A stretch of 54,541 nt of DNA from NCBI GenBank assembly GCA_002067405.1, contig MVRP01000032.1:1-54541 (forward strand), read 5' to 3'. Below, piece after piece: positions 49,264 through 54,541 of the stretch. The notes below the pieces were generated by a model that worked only from the letters and a program-made list of their open reading frames with translations, ran no database searches and had not been told where the DNA came from. This DNA is from Syntrophorhabdaceae bacterium PtaU1.Bin034 (lineage in GTDB: Bacteria > Desulfobacterota_G > Syntrophorhabdia > Syntrophorhabdales > WCHB1-27). Position 1 is the first letter of the stretch; the number at the start of each line of letters is the position of its first letter. Position numbers and translations under genes: made by a program.

Positions 49264-49974
49264 ATGAATGAAAAATCAATGAGTTCCTCAATCCGGAACT
49301 CTGAACTCAAAACGCAAAACCTGCCCCTTGTCGCTCTTTTGAAAGAAATGGGGGCTGATGTCTTCGGCATAGCCGACATGGCCCGCTACGATCGGGAGAT
49401 ACTCGGTCTCGGCGATGATATTTCGGCCAAGTATCCCTTCGCGATTTCTTTCGGCCTTCTTGTATCCCGGGGCGTTCTCAAGACCTTGACCGACGGTCCT
49501 ACCCTTTTCTATCTCCATCATTACCGGCAGGTTAACTATCGTCTTGATATGATCGCCTATCTCCTTGCGAAGAAGCTCGAAGGAATGGGATATGACGCCC
49601 TGCCGCTCGCGGCCTCCCAAATGGTCGACTGGCAGAACCAGAAAGGGCATATTTCTCACAAACATATCGGACAGGCGGCTGGAATAGGATGGATAGGACG
49701 GAACAACCTGCTTGTCCATCCACGGTACGGCTCCCGGGTCCGTTACAATACTATCCTGACGAACATGCCTCTGGCACCCGATGAGCCGGCTGAATTCGGA
49801 TGCGGGTGGTGCACGGCCTGCATGTCTTCCTGCCCGGCATCCGCGATCAGGGAAGAGCCGGCGGACTTTGATCACAGAGGATGTTTTGCCATGCTGCAGG
49901 TTTTTAAGAACAAAAGGAACCTTGGCCATCACATATGCGGCTTGTGTGTGAGGGCCTGTGGAGGAAAAGAATGA
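49264..49974 (+). CDS. QueG-like 4Fe-4S protein (epoxyqueuosine reductase paralogue)
   Basis: A 236-residue protein resembling the core of epoxyqueuosine reductase. Conserved are SFGLLVSRGVLKTLTDGP, HIGQAAGIGWIGRNNLLVHP and YNTILTNMPLAPDEP. Two [4Fe-4S] motifs follow: CGWCTACMSSCP (Cys180-190) and CGLCVRAC (Cys225-232), with a Cys at about 207. The HEAT-repeat tail of true QueG is absent, so it may belong to the short reductase group of unknown substrate. The first 19 residues are encoded by repeat-like sequence (AACTCTGAACTCAAAAC) and the real start may be further in. Its TGA overlaps the carA ATG (ATGA), suggesting coupling with pyrimidine/arginine biosynthesis genes. Confidence 0.82.
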   Translation: MNEKSMSSSIRNSELKTQNLPLVALLKEMGADVFGIADMARYDREILGLGDDISAKYPFAISFGLLVSRGVLKTLTDGPTLFYLHHYRQVNYRLDMIAYLLAKKLEGMGYDALPLAASQMVDWQNQKGHISHKHIGQAAGIGWIGRNNLLVHPRYGSRVRYNTILTNMPLAPDEPAEFGCGWCTACMSSCPASAIREEPADFDHRGCFAMLQVFKNKRNLGHHICGLCVRACGGKE

Positions 49975-51068
49975 ACGCATTGATTGCGCTCGAGGATGGG
50001 ACGGTTTTTGAAGGCAGGAGTGCCGGGATTGAAGGTGAACAGGAAGGCGAGATCGTATTCAACACAAGCATGACCGGTTATCAGGAGATCATCACCGATC
50101 CGTCCTATAAGGGGCAGATGGTGACCATGACCTACCCGTTGATCGGGAACTATGGCGTCAACGAAGAAGACGTCGAGTCACGGGGTCCGAAAGTCGAGGC
50201 TTTCATTGCGAGGGAGTTCAGCAAGATCACGAGCAATCACAGGGCAAAAGAGGGCCTTCTCGATTATCTCGGCCGGAACGGCATTATGGCCATAGAAGAA
50301 GTGGATACACGTGCCCTTACCAAACACCTGAGGGTGCGGGGCGCGATGAAGGCGATCATATCCACCAAGGATCTCGACCCGGAGAGCCTTGTGCAGAAGG
50401 CCAGGAATTCCGTGGGGATAGTCGGCATAGATCTCGTCAAGGAAGTCACCTGTGAGGCTCCCTATGTATTTGACGGAGATAATGGCGATCTCACCGTGGT
50501 TGTGATGGACTTCGGCGTGAAGATGAATATCCCCCGTATGCTGAAAAAGGCGGGATGCAGGGTGATCGTGGTGCCTGCAAGGACCAGGGCGAAACAGATT
50601 CTGGAAATGAAGCCGGACGGGGTGCTTCTGTCGAACGGCCCGGGTGATCCCGAAGGAGTCCCTGATGTGGTCGAGGAGATACGCAAGCTTTTCGGCAAGA
50701 TACCGATCTTCGGCATCTGTCTTGGGCAGCAGCTTCTCGGTCTTGCTTACGGGGGCAAGACCTACAAACTCAAATTCGGGCACCGGGGAGGCAACCAGCC
50801 CATTAAGGAGATTGCAACGGGAAAGGTCTATATTACCTCTGAAAACCACGGGTTCGCGGTCGACATAAATTCATTGGTAAACCAGCGGGTAAAGGCCACT
50901 CACGTCAATTTGAACGACGGGACCCTTGAGGGAATGGAGCACGAGATTTATCCGATTTTTTCCGTGCAGTTCCATCCCGAGGCCTCGCCCGGTCCACACG
51001 ATTCTTACGGTCTGTTCATGAAGTTCAGACAGATAATGGAAGCCTTCAAGAAGGAGAGACATGCCTAA
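49971..51068 (+). CDS. carA: Carbamoyl-phosphate synthase small subunit
   Basis: A 365-residue glutaminase subunit that feeds ammonia to CarB. The N-terminal [17 protein letters not shown] and [20 protein letters not shown] are typical. The class I amidotransferase domain has the nucleophile Cys in [15 protein letters not shown] and the His-Glu pair in [11 protein letters not shown]. The ATG at 49971 is preceded by GGAGG at 49960-49964; an earlier in-frame start at 49935 lies inside the QueG-like gene. carB overlaps its end by 8 nt. Confidence 0.97.
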   Translation: MNALIALEDGTVFEGRSAGIEGEQEGEIVFNTSMTGYQEIITDPSYKGQMVTMTYPLIGNYGVNEEDVESRGPKVEAFIAREFSKITSNHRAKEGLLDYLGRNGIMAIEEVDTRALTKHLRVRGAMKAIISTKDLDPESLVQKARNSVGIVGIDLVKEVTCEAPYVFDGDNGDLTVVVMDFGVKMNIPRMLKKAGCRVIVVPARTRAKQILEMKPDGVLLSNGPGDPEGVPDVVEEIRKLFGKIPIFGICLGQQLLGLAYGGKTYKLKFGHRGGNQPIKEIATGKVYITSENHGFAVDINSLVNQRVKATHVNLNDGTLEGMEHEIYPIFSVQFHPEASPGPHDSYGLFMKFRQIMEAFKKERHA

Positions 51069-54000
51069 GCGGACAGATATTAAAAGCATTTTTCTCATAG
51101 GATCGGGACCGATAGTCATCGGTCAGGCCTGTGAATTTGATTACTCCGGAAGTCAGGCGTGCAAGGCGCTCAAGGAAGAAGGGTATAAGATCATTCTTAT
51201 CAACAGCAACCCCGCTACAATCATGACCGACCCGGCAATGGCAGACCGCACCTACGTCGAGCCACTGATCCCGGAGGTCCTTGAGGCGATCATAAAAGCC
51301 GAGAGGCCGGACGCACTTCTTCCCACCCTCGGCGGCCAGACAGGGCTTAATCTGGCGACGATTCTTGCCGAAAAAGGCATTCTTGAACGCTATCACGTAG
51401 AACTGATCGGCGCTGACTATGGTGCGATAAAAAAGGCGGAAGACAGGGAAGAATTCAAGGCAGCCATGGAAAGGATAAACCTCGAGATTCCCCGCTCGGG
51501 CTTTGCGTATGGCGTCGAAGAGGCGCGAAAGGTGGTAAAGGAAATCGGCTTTCCTGCCATTATCAGACCGAGCTATACCCTGGGTGGCACCGGTGCTGCG
51601 GTCGCATACAACGTTGAGGAGTTCGAGGCGCTTGCAGCCCGGGGCATCGAGAGCAGCATGATCAACGAGATCCTCATCGAAGAATCGGTTATAGGCTGGA
51701 AAGAGTACGAACTTGAGGTGATGAGGGACAAGAAGGACAATGTCGTCATTGTGTGCTCGATAGAGAACTTTGATGCCATGGGCGTTCATACGGGCGACAG
51801 CATTACGGTTGCCCCTGCTCAGACCCTGACCGATAAGGAGTATCACGTGATGAGGGATGCGGCCATCGCCATCATCCGGGAGATCGGGGTAGAGACGGGA
51901 GGCTCCAATATCCAGTTCGCCGTTCATCCCGATACGGGCCGGATGGTGGTCATCGAAATGAACCCGAGGGTATCGAGGAGCTCCGCCCTCGCTTCAAAGG
52001 CGACCGGCTTCCCTATTGCCAAGATTGCGGCAAAGCTTGCGATAGGCTACACGCTCGACGAGATACCGAACGACATCACGAAGAAGACACCCGCCTCTTT
52101 CGAGCCCACCATTGACTACTGCGTGGTGAAAATTCCCCGATTCACCTTTGAGAAGTTCAAAGGAGCGGACGAAACCCTGACCGTCTCCATGAAATCCGTG
52201 GGCGAGGCCATGGCCATAGGCAGAACCTTCAAAGAGGCATTACAGAAAGGTTTCCGGTCGCTTGAGGTCGGTGCGCACGGGATTATCGATGACCGCCGCC
52301 CGGACGGGCCGGAGGACCTCGAACTGATCAAGCAGAAGCTTATCGTCCCCAACAAGGATCGGGTGTTTTTTATTCGGCGTGCCTTTAAAGCGGGAATGGA
52401 CATTGACGAGATCTTTACCCTTTCAAAGGTAGACAGATGGTTCCTCAAGAACATCCAGGAGATCGTGGAGTTTGAAAAGGAGCTGGAGGCGTACAAGAGC
52501 GATCTCCCCATGTTTTCGAGAAAGGACCACATCCCTGTCGAATTGATGAAGAGGGCGAAGAAGTACGGCTATTCAGACAGGCTGATCGGCACGATCCTGG
52601 GTCTCACCGAGGGAGAGGTGCGACAGTGGCGTCTTGAGCGGGGCATCGAGAGCGTTTTCAAGCTGGTCGATACCTGCGCAGCCGAGTTTGAGGCCTACAC
52701 ACCTTACTACTATTCCACCTATGAGACGGAAAACGAATCACGCGACTCCGACAGGAAGAAGATCATGATCCTGGGCGGGGGGCCGAACAGGATAGGACAG
52801 GGCATAGAGTTCGACTACTGTTGCGTTCACGCGGCTTTTGCACTGAAGGACCTGGGCTACGAGACCATCATGGTCAACAGCAACCCGGAGACGGTGAGCA
52901 CCGACTACGACACGTCGGATAAGCTCTACTTCGAGCCGTTAACCCTGGAAAATGTGCTGGATATCGTGAGGAGGGAGAAGCCGGACGGCGTGATCGTCCA
53001 GTTTGGCGGTCAGACCCCGCTCAACCTCGCCGTACCCCTGAAGAGCGCCGGGGTGAACATTATCGGCACGACTCCCGAAAGTATCGACGTAGCGGAAGAC
53101 CGTGAAAAATTCAAGGCGCTTCTCAAAAAGCTCAACCTGATCCAGCCGGAGAACGGTATTGCGACATCCTTCGAAGAGGCGAAAAAAGTTGCAGCTGCCA
53201 TCGGCTACCCTATCGTGGTCCGGCCGTCGTATGTGCTCGGAGGAAGGGCGATGGAGATTGTCTACGCAGAGAGCGATCTGGAATCCTTCATCGAGAAGGC
53301 GTACGAGGCATCCCCCGATCTTCCGATCCTTATAGACAAGTTCCTCGAAGACGCCATCGAGATAGATGTTGATGCGGTTGCCGACGGCGAGCAATGTGTG
53401 GTGGCGGGCATCATGGAGCATATAGAAGAGGCGGGTATTCATTCCGGTGACAGCGCTTGTGCGTTGCCCCCCTATTCACTGAATGACGACCTGATCGAGC
53501 GCATAAAGCTAAATACTTACGAACTGGCGAGAGAGCTTCGTGTCATCGGTCTCATGAACATCCAGTATGCAGTAAAGAACGATATGGTGTACGTGCTTGA
53601 GGTGAACCCGAGGGCCAGCCGTACGGTTCCTTTCGTGAGCAAGGCAACCGGCATCCAGTGGGCAAAGGTGGCGGCAAAGCTGATGACAGGCATGAAGCTT
53701 AAGGACCTGGGGATAGAGAGGGAAGTGGAGGTCAAGCACATTGCGGTCAAGGAATCCGTCTTCCCCTTTAACAAGTTCTTCGGTGTTGACACGATTCTCG
53801 GGCCTGAGATGAAATCGACCGGTGAGGTGATGGGCATCGACTTCAATTTCGGCGCCGCCTTCTGGAAGTCTCAGCTTGGCGCCGGACAGAACCTCCCGTT
53901 CGACGGCAATGTTTTCCTGAGCGTAAAGAACAAGGATAAGAGAAACGTTGCGTTCATCGCGAAAAAGCTCTCCGATCTGGGTTTCAGGATATATGCGACG

Positions 54001-54300
54001 AGGGGAACGGGGAAAATACTCGCGAACAGCGGCATCGATACCACGTTCGTCAACAAGGTATCAGAAGGAAGGCCGCATGTGGTCGACATGATCAAGAACG
54101 GCGAGATCCACCTTATCATCAATACGCCGAGCGGCCGGAAACCCAAGAATGACGAGGTTTTGATCAGGGCAGGGGCCGTTCAGTACAAGATCCCCTACAC
54201 CACGACCATTTCAGGTGCTCAGGCGGTCGTGAATGCAATAGAAACAATGAAGAAAGGCATTCTCACGGTCAAGCCCTTGCAGGATTACTACACCACTTAG
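51061..54300 (+). CDS. carB: Carbamoyl-phosphate synthase large subunit
   Basis: A 1079-residue enzyme making carbamoyl phosphate for pyrimidines and arginine from bicarbonate, ammonia and two ATP. The two homologous ATP-grasp halves are clear: [20 protein letters not shown] and FVHP-type [20 protein letters not shown] in the first, and [20 protein letters not shown] and [20 protein letters not shown] in the second. The C-terminal allosteric MGS-like domain is present ([20 protein letters not shown]). Full length. Translation is coupled to carA. Confidence 0.98.
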   Translation: MPKRTDIKSIFLIGSGPIVIGQACEFDYSGSQACKALKEEGYKIILINSNPATIMTDPAMADRTYVEPLIPEVLEAIIKAERPDALLPTLGGQTGLNLATILAEKGILERYHVELIGADYGAIKKAEDREEFKAAMERINLEIPRSGFAYGVEEARKVVKEIGFPAIIRPSYTLGGTGAAVAYNVEEFEALAARGIESSMINEILIEESVIGWKEYELEVMRDKKDNVVIVCSIENFDAMGVHTGDSITVAPAQTLTDKEYHVMRDAAIAIIREIGVETGGSNIQFAVHPDTGRMVVIEMNPRVSRSSALASKATGFPIAKIAAKLAIGYTLDEIPNDITKKTPASFEPTIDYCVVKIPRFTFEKFKGADETLTVSMKSVGEAMAIGRTFKEALQKGFRSLEVGAHGIIDDRRPDGPEDLELIKQKLIVPNKDRVFFIRRAFKAGMDIDEIFTLSKVDRWFLKNIQEIVEFEKELEAYKSDLPMFSRKDHIPVELMKRAKKYGYSDRLIGTILGLTEGEVRQWRLERGIESVFKLVDTCAAEFEAYTPYYYSTYETENESRDSDRKKIMILGGGPNRIGQGIEFDYCCVHAAFALKDLGYETIMVNSNPETVSTDYDTSDKLYFEPLTLENVLDIVRREKPDGVIVQFGGQTPLNLAVPLKSAGVNIIGTTPESIDVAEDREKFKALLKKLNLIQPENGIATSFEEAKKVAAAIGYPIVVRPSYVLGGRAMEIVYAESDLESFIEKAYEASPDLPILIDKFLEDAIEIDVDAVADGEQCVVAGIMEHIEEAGIHSGDSACALPPYSLNDDLIERIKLNTYELARELRVIGLMNIQYAVKNDMVYVLEVNPRASRTVPFVSKATGIQWAKVAAKLMTGMKLKDLGIEREVEVKHIAVKESVFPFNKFFGVDTILGPEMKSTGEVMGIDFNFGAAFWKSQLGAGQNLPFDGNVFLSVKNKDKRNVAFIAKKLSDLGFRIYATRGTGKILANSGIDTTFVNKVSEGRPHVVDMIKNGEIHLIINTPSGRKPKNDEVLIRAGAVQYKIPYTTTISGAQAVVNAIETMKKGILTVKPLQDYYTT

Positions 54301-54322
54301 CCGTTCCTCTCATTTCGGCAAC

Positions 54323-54358
54323 CGGGCAAGCAGGTATATCATCAAAGGAGCTTGCCCG
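54323..54358 (+). terminator. Inverted repeat downstream of carB
   Basis: CGGGCAAGC (54323-54331) pairs with GCTTGCCCG (54350-54358), 18-nt loop, 23 nt past the carB stop. It is followed by AAACTTTGC, with a CTCTTTTTC pyrimidine tract further down. A possible terminator, weaker than those at 17951 and 44161. Confidence 0.45.
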
Positions 54359-54430
54359 AAACTTTGCAGCCCCTCTTTTTCACTACTATATTTCTATTGT
54401 GAAACGATAACCGCTGGAAGGAGGGCAGAT

Positions 54431-54541
54431 ATGTTCACGCTGGAAATGACCGACGAGGAAGCGAAGATTGTTAAAAGCGTGTTGGAGAACTACCGGTCCC
54501 ATCTCGAGGTGGAAATACATCGCACGTACAAAAGGGACTTC
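54431..54541 (+). CDS. Small protein of unknown function, 3' end cut by window edge
   Basis: Only the first 37 residues are visible, a charged helix starting MFTLEMTDEEAKIVKSVLEN. It has the look of short conserved helical proteins in Desulfobacterota, but I cannot name the family. AGGAGGG sits about 8 nt upstream of the ATG, a strong ribosome-binding site, so it is very probably translated. Confidence 0.65.
   Translation, partial: MFTLEMTDEEAKIVKSVLENYRSHLEVEIHRTYKRDF

Noticed and set aside
1..54541. tRNA, rRNA, prophage or transposon in the window
   Set aside because: No T-loop GGTTCRA pattern with a cloverleaf, no rRNA-like stretch, and no integrase, transposase or phage structural gene was found by eye.

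Overview
The window looks like a chromosomal segment of an anaerobic, probably syntrophic, Desulfobacterota (Deltaproteobacteria-type) organism. A Syntrophorhabdus-like bacterium degrading aromatic acids is my best guess. This is inferred from gene content: a UbiD/UbiX/CoA-ligase/aromatic-acid-transporter operon, a TAXI-type TRAP transporter, an archaeal-style FMN glutamate synthase with an NrpR regulator, and separate CC-adding and A-adding tRNA nucleotidyltransferases. I saw no rRNA, tRNA, CRISPR array, transposase or phage gene.

Layout. Positions 1-7.3 kb: a metallophosphoesterase (cut by the window edge) diverges from an operon of A-adding tRNA nucleotidyltransferase, scpA and sppA; then a chemoreceptor and a convergent stand-alone receiver protein. 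7.5-13.1 kb: a GC-richer block with a PaoABC-like molybdenum aldehyde oxidoreductase, an alpha/beta hydrolase and a UspA protein. 13.3-21.1 kb: an unrecognised exported protein, a frameshifted lipoprotein serine hydrolase, a Tat-exported fumarate-reductase-like flavoprotein and a large hybrid histidine kinase. 21.5-30.3 kb (all minus strand): the apparent aromatic-acid operon, in transcription order GntR/FadR regulator, UbiD decarboxylase, acyl-CoA synthetase, MFS aromatic-acid transporter, small Cys-rich TIGR04076-like protein, UbiX, outer-membrane porin. A second, closely related GntR regulator lies upstream. 30.7-34.5 kb: a beta-propeller-repeat lipoprotein, a molbindin, a HesB-like protein and a TauE/SafE permease. 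34.6-39.6 kb: a TAXI receptor, fused TRAP permease and ACMSD-like amidohydrolase operon with its own FadR-type regulator; a shared palindromic operator stands in front of both transcription units. 39.9-45.9 kb: a NYN/OST-HTH protein, a small membrane protein, the CC-adding enzyme, a PhoU-like protein, an EF-Tu-domain-2-like protein and FMN glutamate synthase. 46.1-54.5 kb: NrpR, mnmG, a QueG-like Fe-S protein, carA, carB and the start of a small unknown protein.

How it fits together. The UbiD operon reads as a self-contained route: porin (outer membrane), MFS symporter (inner membrane), CoA ligase, prenyl-FMN-dependent decarboxylase, and UbiX to make the cofactor, under FadR-type control. The neighbouring TRAP-amidohydrolase operon looks like a second, independently regulated carboxylate uptake and processing module. 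NrpR and glutamate synthase form a divergent nitrogen-control pair with repeated TGGCAA half-sites between them. Several genes have a good promoter whose -10 box ends only 7-9 nt before the start codon and have no ribosome-binding site, which points to leaderless mRNAs.

All functions are assigned by reading protein motifs; no database search was possible. Two places (about 14.75 kb and 43.8 kb) look like single-base frameshifts that could be real or sequencing errors.
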